Assembly: GCA_016858145.1 (NCBI GenBank)
Contig: JAEHOE010000063.1
Location: 615,395-679,394, forward strand
Length of the DNA: 64,000 bases
Direction: 5' to 3'
From: Edaphochlamys debaryana
Lineage: Eukaryota; Chlorophyta; Chlorophyceae; Chlamydomonadales
A program made the position numbers and the translations under genes. Under the pieces are notes generated by a model, which was not told where the DNA came from, ran no database searches, and saw nothing but the letters and a program-made list of their open reading frames with translations. The stretch's first letter is position 1, and each line of letters opens with the position of its first letter. This document shows positions 47,072 to 60,309 of this stretch, piece after piece.

Positions 47072-47494
47072 TGCACACGGGACGTAGTGGAGTCCCCATT
47101 GTGGACGGCAGCAAGACTGATGCCCGCTTGGCCAGCAGCACCTCATGCATGACTATTCTTGAGTTAAATACAAAGGAGAACACCGTGCTGTACGGAGAAG
47201 GGTTGCAGTTTGTGCGTACGTTTAGCCCAGCCAATCAAGCCAACTGGCTTGTGTTTGACCTGCAGATCACAATGGTTGAAGCATTCCGTGCGTGCTCATG
47301 AGACAGGACTCCTATCACTTTGAAGCGTGATTATTACAGTCAGGCAAGTCTAGGGGTCATCCTCCATGGGGGCCTGTGAACTTTCTTACCCCAGGATTTG
47401 TTGCAAACCTAGATGCAGGCCAATGAAAGCAGGGCAATGAAATTGTGCCTACACTATAGTGAGGATCACCCTGCTCATGAGCCTATGTAGCCTA

Positions 47495-47499
47495 TGTAA
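47495..47499 (+). terminator. Candidate TGTAA polyadenylation signal for the amine oxidase
   Basis: TGTAA lies 424 bp after the amine oxidase stop codon, on the coding strand and before the MITE at 47672, a typical 3' UTR length in chlorophycean algae. Confidence 0.5.
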
Positions 47500-47671
47500 C
47501 TTTATTTACGCCGGCTTCATGTGGGTTTGACACGGTTGGGGTCCAATGCAACTATACAAGCCAATGCATGAAAGTGCCCAGGATAGGGGTGGTTGGCTTT
47601 GGCAGCAGGTGCCCCAGGACGAAACCCTAATAATCCTACTTCCTGGCTGGCCTGCCGTGCCCACTTAAGCT

Positions 47672-48008
47672 CAGGGCTGGTATCTTCGGTCAGGACCTTC
47701 TGGCTGAAAGCCAGAACCCCCCCCTGGGAGGTCCACATTCTGGCTGGGAAGGGGTTGGACATGCGGGGCGGGTCCAAATGTTCTCCAGGTGCAGACGTGC
47801 TTCCTGGCCCTCAGCGCGTGCAGATGCTAGGCCGTGTAGCCCTCTCGGTCCCACCCTAGCCCCTCGTGCCCAGGACCACAAGGGTGGAGCCAGAACATCC
47901 CCCTGCCAAGGCCCAAATCCTTCTGGCTCATAGCCAGAAGCCCCCTGCTGACGGGCCAAAAGCTTCTGGATATCCAAAAAAAAGGAAAAGAAGAAGATAC
48001 CAGCACTG
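47672..48008. mobile_element. MITE copy at the satellite border, opposite orientation
   Basis: A 337-bp relative of the 41384 element, reverse-complemented. Ends are CAGGGCTGGTATCTTC (47672-47687) and the inverse of CAGTGCTGGTATCTTC (47993-48008), 15 of 16 matching. The interior carries the same GGGCCAAAAGCTTCTGGATA and paired CTTCTGGCT/AGCCAGAA segments in reverse order. Flanking 8-mers CTTAAGCT and CCTAAGGA match at only 5 positions, so this insertion looks older than the intron copy. Confidence 0.82.
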
Positions 48009-48013
48009 CCTAA

Positions 48014-48171
48014 GGAAATTCCCCTCCGCTCAAGTGCAGGTGGGCCACCTCCGGCTGCCGCTGGGACCGCTGCCCTGGGGGGACGCCCAGAGGCACGGGA
48101 GGGGGAGGCGGGGTCGAGCAAGGCTCCGGCAGCAGTTGGCATTGGCAAGCGGATGGCCGGGTCCTCAGGGA
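48014..48171. pseudogene. Captured fragment of the 28.4-30.0 kb membrane-protein gene
   Basis: About 155 bp closely resembles 28771-28922: both read CCCTCCGCTCA-GTGCAGGTGG, then CACCTCCGGCTGCC, GCCCAGAGGCACGGG, GGCTCCGGCAGC and GGCCGGGTCCTC in the same plus-strand orientation. It covers the end of exon 29054-28785 and the beginning of the following intron (donor GTGAGC replaced by TTGAGC on the minus strand). It ends exactly where the 182-bp satellite starts. Confidence 0.85.
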
Positions 48172-51100
48172 CACTGCAGGACTGCTCTGCCCAAAACGAC
48201 TACTATGCTGGCAGGGACTGGAGGGCAGCACGAGAGAGCTTGCAGGCACCCCGACCCGTGACCATGAGGGGGTTGGGGTGGTGGTGGATGGGTGTGGAGT
48301 GTGGTGGGAGCAGGCAGTGGAGTGTAGTGGACTCACCCAGCTGGCTGCCTAAATGCTGCAGGACTTCTCTGCCCAAAACGACTACTATGCTGGCAGGGAC
48401 TGGAGGGCAGCACGAGAGAGCTTGCAGGCACCCCGACCCGTGACCATGAGGGGGTTGGGGTGGTGGTGGATGGGTGTGGAGTGTGGTGGGAGCAGGCAGT
48501 GGAGTGTAGTGGACTCACCCAGCTGGCTGCCTAAATGCTGCAGGACTGCTCTGCCCAAAACGACTACTATGCTGGCAGGGACTGGAGGGCAGCACGAGAG
48601 AGCTTGCAGGCACCCCGACCCGTGACCATGAGGGGGTTGGGGTGGTGGTGGATGGGTGTGGAGTGTGGTGGGAGCAGGCAGTGGAGTGTAGTGGACTCAC
48701 CCAGCTGGCTGCCTAAATGCTGCAGGACTGCTCTGCCCAAAACGACTACTATGCTGGCAGGGACTGGAGGGCAGCACGAGAGAGCTTGCAGGCACCCCGA
48801 CCCGTGACCATGAGGGGGTTGGGGTGGTGGTGGATGGGTGTGGAGTGTGGTGGGAGCAGGCAGTGGAGTGTAGTGGACTCACCCAGCTGGCTGCCTAAAT
48901 GCTGCAGGACTGCTCTGCCCAAAACGACTACTATGCTGGCAGGGACTGGAGGGCAGCACGAGAGAGCTTGCAGGCACCCCGACCCGTGACCATGAGGGGG
49001 TTGGGGTGGTGGTGGATGGGTGTGGAGTGTGGTGGGAGCAGGCAGTGGAGTGTAGTGGACTCACCCAGCTGGCTGCCTAAATGCTGCAGGACTTCTCTGC
49101 CCAAAACGACTACTATGCTGGCAGGGACTGGAGGGCAGCACGAGAGAGCTTGCAGGCACCCCGACCCGTGACCATGAGGGGGTTGGGGTGGTGGTGGATG
49201 GGTGTGGAGTGTGGTGGGAGCAGGCAGTGGAGTGTAGTGGACTCACCCAGCTGGCTGCCTAAATGCTGCAGGACTGCTCTGCCCAAAACGACTACTATGC
49301 TGGCAGGGACTGGAGGGCAGCACGAGAGAGCTTGCAGGCACCCCGACCCGTGACCATGAGGGGGTTGGGGTGGTGGTGGATGGGTGTGGAGTGTGGTGGG
49401 AGCAGGCAGTGGAGTGTAGTGGACTCACCCAGCTGGCTGCCTAAATGCTGCAGGACTTCTCTGCCCAAAACGACTACTATGCTGGCAGGGACTGGAGGGC
49501 AGCACGAGAGAGCTTGCAGGCACCCCGACCCGTGACCATGAGGGGGTTGGGGTGGTGGTGGATGGGTGTGGAGTGTGGTGGGAGCAGGCAGTGGAGTGTA
49601 GTGGACTCACCCAGCTGGCTGCCTAAATGCTGCAGGACTGCTCTGCCCAAAACGACTACTATGCTGGCAGGGACTGGAGGGCAGCACGAGAGAGCTTGCA
49701 GGCACCCCGACCCGTGACCATGAGGGGGTTGGGGTGGTGGTGGATGGGTGTGGAGTGTGGTGGGAGCAGGCAGTGGAGTGTAGTGGACTCACCCAGCTGG
49801 CTGCCTAAATGCTGCAGGACTTCTCTGCCCAAAACGACTACTATGCTGGCAGGGACTGGAGGGCAGCACGAGAGAGCTTGCAGGCACCCCGACCCGTGAC
49901 CATGAGGGGGTTGGGGTGGTGGTGGATGGGTGTGGAGTGTGGTGGGAGCAGGCAGTGGAGTGTAGTGGACTCACCCAGCTGGCTGCCTAAATGCTGCAGG
50001 ACTTCTCTGCCCAAAACGATTACTATGCTGGCAGGGACTGGAGGGCAGCACGAGAGAGCTTGCAGGCACCCCGACCCGTGACCATGAGGGGGTTGGGGTG
50101 GTGGTGGATGGGTGTGGAGTGTGGTGGGAGCAGGCAGTGGAGTGTAGTGGACTCACCCAGCTGGCTGCCTAAATGCTGCAGGACTGCTCTGCCCAAAACG
50201 ACTACTATGCTGGCAGGGACTGGAGGGCAGCACGAGAGAGCTTGCAGGCACCCCGACCCGTGACCATGAGGGGGTTGGGGTGGTGGTGGATGGGTGTGGA
50301 GTGTGGTGGGAGCAGGCAGTGGAGTGTAGTGGACTCACCCAGCTGGCTGCCTAAATGCTGCAGGACTGCTCTGCCCAAAACGACTACTATGCTGGCAGGG
50401 ACTGGAGGGCAGCACGAGAGAGCTTGCAGGCACCCCGACCCGTGACCATGAGGGGGTTGGGGTGGTGGTGGATGGGTGTGGAGTGTGGTGGGAGCAGGCA
50501 GTGGAGTGTAGTGGACTCACCCAGCTGGCTGCCTAAATGCTGCAGGACTGCTCTGCCCAAAACGACTACTATGCTGGCAGGGACTGGAGGGCAGCACGAG
50601 AGAGCTTGCAGGCACCCCGACCCGTGACCATGAGGGGGTTGGGGTGGTGGTGGATGGGTGTGGAGTGTGGTGGGAGCAGGCAGTGGAGTGTAGTGGACTC
50701 ACCCAGCTGGCTGCCTAAATGCTGCAGGACTGCTCTGCCCAAAACGACTACTATGCTGGCAGGGACTGGAGGGCAGCACGAGAGAGCTTGCAGGCACCCC
50801 GACCCGTGACCATGAGGGGGTTGGGGTGGTGGTGGATGGGTGTGGAGTGTGGTGGGAGCAGGCAGTGGAGTGTAGTGGACTCACCCAGCTGGCTGCCTAA
50901 ATGCTGCAGGACTGCTCTGCCCAAAACGACTACTATGCTGGCAGGGACTGGAGGGCAGCACGAGAGAGCTTGCAGGCACCCCGACCCGTGACCATGAGGG
51001 GGTTGGGGTGGTGGTGGATGGGTGTGGAGTGTGGTGGGAGCAGGCAGTGGAGTGTAGTGGACTCACCCAGCTGGCTGCCTAAATGCTGCAGGACTTCTCT

Positions 51101-54100
51101 GCCCAAAACGACTACTATGCTGGCAGGGACTGGAGGGCAGCACGAGAGAGCTTGCAGGCACCCCGACCCGTGACCATGAGGGGGTTGGGGTGGTGGTGGA
51201 TGGGTGTGGAGTGTGGTGGGAGCAGGCAGTGGAGTGTAGTGGACTCACCCAGCTGGCTGCCTAAATGCTGCAGGACTGCTCTGCCCAAAACGACTACTAT
51301 GCTGGCAGGGACTGGAGGGCAGCACGAGAGAGCTTGCAGGCACCCCGACCCGTGACCATGAGGGGGTTGGGGTGGTGGTGGATGGGTGTGGAGTGTGGTG
51401 GGAGCAGGCAGTGGAGTGTAGTGGACTCACCCAGCTGGCTGCCTAAATGCTGCAGGACTTCTCTGCCCAAAACGACTACTATGCTGGCAGGGACTGGAGG
51501 GCAGCACGAGAGAGCTTGCAGGCACCCCGACCCGTGACCATGAGGGGGTTGGGGTGGTGGTGGATGGGTGTGGAGTGTGGTGGGAGCAGGCAGTGGAGTG
51601 TAGTGGACTCACCCAGCTGGCTGCCTAAATGCTGCAGGACTGCTCTGCCCAAAACGACTACTATGCTGGCAGGGACTGGAGGGCAGCACGAGAGAGCTTG
51701 CAGGCACCCCGACCCGTGACCATGAGGGGGTTGGGGTGGTGGTGGATGGGTGTGGAGTGTGGTGGGAGCAGGCAGTGGAGTGTAGTGGACTCACCCAGCT
51801 GGCTGCCTAAATGCTGCAGGACTTCTCTGCCCAAAACGACTACTATGCTGGCAGGGACTGGAGGGCAGCACGAGAGAGCTTGCAGGCACCCCGACCCGTG
51901 ACCATGAGGGGGTTGGGGTGGTGGTGGATGGGTGTGGAGTGTGGTGGGAGCAGGCAGTGGAGTGTAGTGGACTCACCCAGCTGGCTGCCTAAATGCTGCA
52001 GGACTTCTCTGCCCAAAACGATTACTATGCTGGCAGGGACTGGAGGGCAGCACGAGAGAGCTTGCAGGCACCCCGACCCGTGACCATGAGGGGGTTGGGG
52101 TGGTGGTGGATGGGTGTGGAGTGTGGTGGGAGCAGGCAGTGGAGTGTAGTGGACTCACCCAGCTGGCTGCCTAAATGCTGCAGGACTGCTCTGCCCAAAA
52201 CGACTACTATGCTGGCAGGGACTGGAGGGCAGCACGAGAGAGCTTGCAGGCACCCCGACCCGTGACCATGAGGGGGTTGGGGTGGTGGTGGATGGGTGTG
52301 GAGTGTGGTGGGAGCAGGCAGTGGAGTGTAGTGGACTCACCCAGCTGGCTGCCTAAATGCTGCAGGACTTCTCTGCCCAAAACGACTACTATGCTGGCAG
52401 GGACTGGAGGGCAGCACGAGAGAGCTTGCAGGCACCCCGACCCGTGACCATGAGGGGGTTGGGGTGGTGGTGGATGGGTGTGGAGTGTGGTGGGAGCAGG
52501 CAGTGGAGTGTAGTGGACTCACCCAGCTGGCTGCCTAAATGCTGCAGGACTGCTCTGCCCAAAACGACTACTATGCTGGCAGGGACTGGAGGGCAGCACG
52601 AGAGAGCTTGCAGGCACCCCGACCCGTGACCATGAGGGGGTTGGGGTGGTGGTGGATGGGTGTGGAGTGTGGTGGGAGCAGGCAGTGGAGTGTAGTGGAC
52701 TCACCCAGCTGGCTGCCTAAATGCTGCAGGACTGCTCTGCCCAAAACGACTACTATGCTGGCAGGGACTGGAGGGCAGCACGAGAGAGCTTGCAGGCACC
52801 CCGACCCGTGACCATGAGGGGGTTGGGGTGGTGGTGGATGGGTGTGGAGTGTGGTGGGAGCAGGCAGTGGAGTGTAGTGGACTCACCCAGCTGGCTGCCT
52901 AAATGCTGCAGGACTGCTCTGCCCAAAACGACTACTATGCTGGCAGGGACTGGAGGGCAGCACGAGAGAGCTTGCAGGCACCCCGACCCGTGACCATGAG
53001 GGGGTTGGGGTGGTGGTGGATGGGTGTGGAGTGTGGTGGGAGCAGGCAGTGGAGTGTAGTGGACTCACCCAGCTGGCTGCCTAAATGCTGCAGGACTGCT
53101 CTGCCCAAAACGACTACTATGCTGGCAGGGACTGGAGGGCAGCACGAGAGAGCTTGCAGGCACCCCGACCCGTGACCATGAGGGGGTTGGGGTGGTGGTG
53201 GATGGGTGTGGAGTGTGGTGGGAGCAGGCAGTGGAGTGTAGTGGACTCACCCAGCTGGCTGCCTAAATGCTGCAGGACTGCTCTGCCCAAAACGACTACT
53301 ATGCTGGCAGGGACTGGAGGGCAGCACGAGAGAGCTTGCAGGCACCCCGACCCGTGACCATGAGGGGGTTGGGGTGGTGGTGGATGGGTGTGGAGTGTGG
53401 TGGGAGCAGGCAGTGGAGTGTAGTGGACTCACCCAGCTGGCTGCCTAAATGCTGCAGGACTGCTCTGCCCAAAACGACTACTACGCTGGCAGGGACTGGA
53501 GGGCAGCACGAGAGAGCTTGCAGGCACCCCGACCCGTGACCATGAGGGGGTTGGGGTGGTGGTGGATGGGTGTGGAGTGTGGTGGGAGCAGGCAGTGGAG
53601 TGTAGTGGACTCACCCAGCTGGCTGCCTAAATGCTGCAGGACTGCTCTGCCCAAAACGACTACTATGCTGGCAGGGACTGGAGGGCAGCACGAGAGAGCT
53701 TGCAGGCACCCCGACCCGTGACCATGAGGGGGTTGGGGTGGTGGTGGATGGGTGTGGAGTGTGGTGGGAGCAGGCAGTGGAGTGTAGTGGACTCACCCAG
53801 CTGGCTGCCTAAATGCTGCAGGACTGCTCTGCCCAAAACGACTACTATGCTGGCAGGGACTGGAGGGCAGCACGAGAGAGCTTGCAGGCACCCCGACCCG
53901 TGACCATGAGGGGGTTGGGGTGGTGGTGGATGGGTGTGGAGTGTGGTGGGAGCAGGCAGTGGAGTGTAGTGGACTCACCCAGCTGGCTGCCTAAATGCTG
54001 CAGGACTGCTCTGCCCAAAACGACTACTATGCTGGCAGGGACTGGAGGGCAGCACGAGAGAGCTTGCAGGCACCCCGACCCGTGACCATGAGGGGGTTGG

Positions 54101-55568
54101 GGTGGTGGTGGATGGGTGTGGAGTGTGGTGGGAGCAGGCAGTGGAGTGTAGTGGACTCACCCAGCTGGCTGCCTAAATGCTGCAGGACTGCTCTGCCCAA
54201 AACGACTACTATGCTGGCAGGGACTGGAGGGCAGCACGAGAGAGCTTGCAGGCACCCCGACCCGTGACCATGAGGGGGTTGGGGTGGTGGTGGATGGGTG
54301 TGGAGTGTGGTGGGAGCAGGCAGTGGAGTGTAGTGGACTCACCCAGCTGGCTGCCTAAATGCTGCAGGACTGCTCTGCCCAAAACGACTACTATGCTGGC
54401 AGGGACTGGAGGGCAGCACGAGAGAGCTTGCAGGCACCCCGACCCGTGACCATGAGGGGGTTGGGGTGGTGGTGGATGGGTGTGGAGTGTGGTGGGAGCA
54501 GGCAGTGGAGTGTAGTGGACTCACCCAGCTGGCTGCCTAAATGCTGCAGGACTGCTCTGCCCAAAACGACTACTATGCTGGCAGGGACTGGAGGGCAGCA
54601 CGAGAGAGCTTGCAGGCACCCCGACCCGTGACCATGAGGGGGTTGGGGTGGTGGTGGATGGGTGTGGAGTGTGGTGGGAGCAGGCAGTGGAGTGTAGTGG
54701 ACTCACCCAGCTGGCTGCCTAAATGCTGCAGGACTGCTCTGCCCAAAACGACTACTATGCTGGCAGGGACTGGAGGGCAGCACGAGAGAGCTTGCAGGCA
54801 CCCCGACCCGTGACCATGAGGGGGTTGGGGTGGTGGTGGATGGGTGTGGAGTGTGGTGGGAGCAGGCAGTGGAGTGTAGTGGACTCACCCAGCTGGCTGC
54901 CTAAATGCTGCAGGACTGCTCTGCCCAAAACGACTACTATGCTGGCAGGGACTGGAGGGCAGCACGAGAGAGCTTGCAGGCACCCCGACCCGTGACCATG
55001 AGGGGGTTGGGGTGGTGGTGGATGGGTGTGGAGTGTGGTGGGAGCAGGCAGTGGAGTGTAGTGGACTCACCCAGCTGGCTGCCTAAATGCTGCAGGACTG
55101 CTCTGCCCAAAACGACTACTATGCTGGCAGGGACTGGAGGGCAGCACGAGAGAGCTTGCAGGCACCCCGACCCGTGACCATGAGGGGGTTGGGGTGGTGG
55201 TGGATGGGTGTGGAGTGTGGTGGGAGCAGGCAGTGGAGTGTAGTGGACTCACCCAGCTGGCTGCCTAAATGCTGCAGGACTGCTCTGCCCAAAACGACTA
55301 CTATGCTGGCAGGGACTGGAGGGCAGCACGAGAGAGCTTGCAGGCACCCCGACCCGTGACCATGAGGGGGTTGGGGTGGTGGTGGATGGGTGTGGAGTGT
55401 GGTGGGAGCAGGCAGTGGAGTGTAGTGGACTCACCCAGCTGGCTGCCTAAATGCTGCAGGACTGCTCTGCCCAAAACGACTACTATGCTGGCAGGGACTG
55501 GAGGGCAGCACGAGAGAGCTTGCAGGCACCCCGACCCGTGACCATGAGGGGGTTGGGGTGGTGGTGGG

Positions 55569-55646
55569 TTTAGGGTTAGGATTTAGGGTTTAGGGGTTTA
55601 GGGTTTAGGGTTAAGCTAAACCCTAAACCCTAAAAACCTATTAAAG
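55569..55646. repeat. Interstitial head-to-head telomere-repeat block 1
   Basis: A 78-bp block of TTTAGGG-type repeats (with TTAGGG and TTTAGGGG variants) runs to a central AAGCT and is followed by CTAAACCCTAAACCCTAAAA in inverse orientation. It interrupts a satellite monomer after GTGGTGG. This copy carries TTAGGATTTAGGG where the others have TTAGGGTTTAGGG. Confidence 0.95.
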
Positions 55647-58600
55647 CTGACCCGTGACCATGAGGGTGTGTGTGTGGTGGTGGATGGGTGTGGAGCATGG
55701 TGGGAGCAGGCAGTGGAGTGTAGTGAACTCACCCATCTGGCAGCCTAAGCGCTGCAGGTCTGCTCTGCCCAGAACGATTACTATGCTGGCAGGGACTGGA
55801 GGGCAGCAGGAGCCAGCTTGCAGGCATCCTGACCCGTGACCATGGATGGGTGTGGAGCATGGTGGGAGCAGGCAGTGGAGTGTAGTGAACTCACCCATCT
55901 GGCAGCCTAAACGCTGCAGTCTGCTCTGCCCAGAACGATTACTATGCTGGCAGGGACTGGAGGGCAGCAGGAGCCAGCTTGCAGGCATCCTGACCCGTGA
56001 CCATGAGGGTGTGTGTGTGGTGGTGGATGGGTGTGGAGTGTGGTGGGAGCAGGCAGTGGAGTGTAGTGGACTCACCCAGCTGGCTGCCTAAATGCTGCAG
56101 GACTGCTCTGCCCAAAACGACTACTATGCTGGCAGGGACTGGAGGGCAGCACGAGAGAGCTTGCAGGCACCCCGACCCGTGACCATGAGGGGGTTGGGGT
56201 GGTGGTGGATGGGTGTGGAGTGTGGTGGGAGCAGGCAGTGGAGTGTAGTGGACTCACCCAGCTGGCTGCCTAAATGCTGCAGGACTGCTCTGCCCAAAAC
56301 GACTACTATGCTGGCAGGGACTGGAGGGCAGCACGAGAGAGCTTGCAGGCACCCCGACCCGTGACCATGAGGGGGTTGGGGTGGTGGTGGATGGGTGTGG
56401 AGTGTGGTGGGAGCAGGCAATGGAGTGTAGTGGACTCACCCAGCTGGCTGCCTAAATGCTGCAGGACTGCTCTGCCCAAAACGACTACTATGCTGGCAGG
56501 GACTGGAGGGCAGCACGAGAGAGCTTGCAGGCACCCCGACCCGTGACCATGAGGGGGTTGGGGTGGTGGTGGATGGGTGTGGAGTGTGGTGGGAGCAGGC
56601 AGTGGAGTGTAGTGGACTCACCCAGCTGGCTGCCTAAATGCTGCAGGACTGCTCTGCCCAAAACGACTACTACGCTGGCAGGGACTGGAGGGCAGCACGA
56701 GAGAGCTTGCAGGCACCCCGACCCGTGACCATGAGGGGGTTGGGGTGGTGGTGGATGGGTGTGGAGTGTGGTGGGAGCAGGCAGTGGAGTGTAGTGGACT
56801 CACCCAGCTGGCTGCCTAAATGCTGCAGGACTGCTCTGCCCAAAACGACTACTATGCTGGCAGGGACTGGAGGGCAGCACGAGAGAGCTTGCAGGCACCC
56901 CGACCCGTGACCATGAGGGGGTTGGGGTGGTGGTGGATGGGTGTGGAGTGTGGTGGGAGCAGGCAGTGGAGTGTAGTGGACTCACCCAGCTGGCTGCCTA
57001 AATGCTGCAGGACTGCTCTGCCCAAAACGACTACTATGCTGGCAGGGACTGGAGGGCAGCACGAGAGAGCTTGCAGGCACCCCGACCCGTGACCATGAGG
57101 GGGTTGGGGTGGTGGTGGATGGGTGTGGAGTGTGGTGGGAGCAGGCAGTGGAGTGTAGTGGACTCACCCAGCTGGCTGCCTAAATGCTGCAGGACTGCTC
57201 TGCCCAAAACGACTACTATGCTGGCAGGGACTGGAGGGCAGCACGAGAGAGCTTGCAGGCACCCCGACCCGTGACCATGAGGGGGTTGGGGTGGTGGTGG
57301 ATGGGTGTGGAGTGTGGTGGGAGCAGGCAGTGGAGTGTAGTGGACTCACCCAGCTGGCTGCCTAAATGCTGCAGGACTGCTCTGCCCAAAACGACTACTA
57401 TGCTGGCAGGGACTGGAGGGCAGCACGAGAGAGCTTGCAGGCACCCCGACCCGTGACCATGAGGGGGTTGGGGTGGTGGTGGATGGGTGTGGAGTGTGGT
57501 GGGAGCAGGCAGTGGAGTGTAGTGGACTCACCCAGCTGGCTGCCTAAATGCTGCAGGACTGCTCTGCCCAAAACGACTACTATGCTGGCAGGGACTGGAG
57601 GGCAGCACGAGAGAGCTTGCAGGCACCCCGACCCGTGACCATGAGGGGGTTGGGGTGGTGGTGGATGGGTGTGGAGTGTGGTGGGAGCAGGCAGTGGAGT
57701 GTAGTGGACTCACCCAGCTGGCTGCCTAAATGCTGCAGGACTGCTCTGCCCAAAACGACTACTATGCTGGCAGGGACTGGAGGGCAGCACGAGAGAGCTT
57801 GCAGGCACCCCGACCCGTGACCATGAGGGGGTTGGGGTGGTGGTGGATGGGTGTGGAGTGTGGTGGGAGCAGGCAGTGGAGTGTAGTGGACTCACCCAGC
57901 TGGCTGCCTAAATGCTGCAGGACTGCTCTGCCCAAAACGACTACTATGCTGGCAGGGACTGGAGGGCAGCACGAGAGAGCTTGCAGGCACCCCGACCCGT
58001 GACCATGAGGGGGTTGGGGTGGTGGTGGATGGGTGTGGAGTGTGGTGGGAGCAGGCAGTGGAGTGTAGTGGACTCACCCAGCTGGCTGCCTAAATGCTGC
58101 AGGACTGCTCTGCCCAAAACGACTACTATGCTGGCAGGGACTGGAGGGCAGCACGAGAGAGCTTGCAGGCACCCCGACCCATGACCATGAGGGGGTTGGG
58201 GTGGTGGTGGATGGGTGTGGAGTGTGGTGGGAGCAGGCAGTGGAGTGTAGTGGACTCACCCAGCTGGCTGCCTAAATGCTGCAGGACTGCTCTGCCCAAA
58301 ACGACTACTATGCTGGCAGGGACTGGAGGGCAGCACGAGAGAGCTTGCAGGCACCCCGACCCGTGACCATGAGGGGGTTGGGGTGGTGGTGGATGGGTGT
58401 GGAGTGTGGTGGGAGCAGGCAGTGGAGTGTAGTGGACTCACCCAGCTGGCTGCCTAAATGCTGCAGGACTGCTCTGCCCAAAACGACTACTATGCTGGCA
58501 GGGACTGGAGGGCAGCACGAGAGAGCTTGCAGGCACCCCGACCCGTGACCATGAGGGGGTTGGGGTGGTGGTGGATGGGTGTGGAGTGTGGTGGGAGCAG

Positions 58601-58757
58601 GCAGTGGAGTGTAGTGGACTCACCCAGCTGGCTGCCTAAATGCTGCAGGACTGCTCTGCCCAAAACGACTACTATGCTGGCAGGGACTGGAGGGCAGCAC
58701 GAGAGAGCTTGCAGGCACCCCGACCCGTGACCATGAGGGGGTTGGGGTGGTGGTGGG

Positions 58758-58835
58758 TTTAGGGTTAGGGTTTAGGGTTTAGGGGTTTAGGGTTTAGGGT
58801 TAAGCTAAACCCTAAACCCTAAAAACCTATTAAAG
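58758..58835. repeat. Interstitial head-to-head telomere-repeat block 2
   Basis: Same 78-bp inverted telomeric block, inserted at the same monomer position, 3189 bp to the right of block 1; followed by diverged satellite monomers. Confidence 0.95.
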
Positions 58836-60309
58836 CTGACCCGTGACCATGAGGGTGTGTGTGTGGTGGTGGATGGGTGTGGAGCATGGTGGGAGCAGGC
58901 AGTGGAGTGTAGTGAACTCACCCATCTGGCAGCCTAAGCGCTGCAGGTCTGCTCTGCCCAGAACGATTACTATGCTGGCAGGGACTGGAGGGCAGCAGGA
59001 GCCAGCTTGCAGGCATCCTGACCCGTGACCATGGATGGGTGTGGAGCATGGTGGGAGCAGGCAGTGGAGTGTAGTGAACTCACCCATCTGGCAGCCTAAA
59101 TGCTGCAGGACTGCTCTGCCCAAAACGACTACTATGCTGGCAGGGACTGGAGGGCAGCACGAGAGAGCTTGCAGGCACCCCGACCCGTGACCATGAGGGG
59201 GTTGGGGTGGTGGTGGATGGGTGTGGAGTGTGGTGGGAGCAGGCAGTGGAGTGTAGTGGACTCACCCAGCTGGCTGCCTAAATGCTGCAGGACTGCTCTG
59301 CCCAAAACGACTACTATGCTGGCAGGGACTGGAGGGCAGCACGAGAGAGCTTGCAGGCACCCCGACCCGTGACCATGAGGGGGTTGGGGTGGTGGTGGAT
59401 GGGTGTGGAGTGTGGTGGGAGCAGGCAGTGGAGTGTAGTGGACTCACCCAGCTGGCTGCCTAAATGCTGCAGGACTGCTCTGCCCAAAACGACTACTATG
59501 CTGGCAGGGACTGGAGGGCAGCACGAGAGAGCTTGCAGGCACCCCGACCCATGACCATGAGGGGGTTGGGGTGGTGGTGGATGGGTGTGGAGTGTGGTGG
59601 GAGCAGGCAGTGGAGTGTAGTGGACTCACCCAGCTGGCTGCCTAAATGCTGCAGGACTGCTCTGCCCAAAACGACTACTATGCTGGCAGGGACTGGAGGG
59701 CAGCACGAGAGAGCTTGCAGGCACCCCGACCCATGACCATGAGGGGGTTGGGGTGGTGGTGGATGGGTGTGGAGTGTGGTGGGAGCAGGCAGTGGAGTGT
59801 AGTGGACTCACCCAGCTGGCTGCCTAAATGCTGCAGGACTGCTCTGCCCAAAACGACTACTATGCTGGCAGGGACTGGAGGGCAGCACGAGAGAGCTTGC
59901 AGGCACCCCGACCCGTGACCATGAGGGGGTTGGGGTGGTGGTGGATGGGTGTGGAGTGTGGTGGGAGCAGGCAGTGGAGTGTAGTGGACTCACCCAGCTG
60001 GCTGCCTAAATGCTGCAGGACTGCTCTGCCCAAAACGACTACTATGCTGGCAGGGACTGGAGGGCAGCACGAGAGAGCTTGCAGGCACCCCGACCCGTGA
60101 CCATGAGGGGGTTGGGGTGGTGGTGGATGGGTGTGGAGTGTGGTGGGAGCAGGCAGTGGAGTGTAGTGGACTCACCCAGCTGGCTGCCTAAATGCTGCAG
60201 GACTGCTCTGCCCAAAACGACTACTATGCTGGCAGGGACTGGAGGGCAGCACGAGAGAGCTTGCAGGCACCCCGACCCGTGACCATGAGGGGGTTGGGGT
60301 GGTGGTGGG

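Noticed and set aside
47071..47301. Open frame after the amine oxidase stop as an extra exon
   Set aside because: The protein already ends with a C-terminus matching the family (KNCV region), and the frame has no splice signals or recognisable motif; it is 3' UTR.
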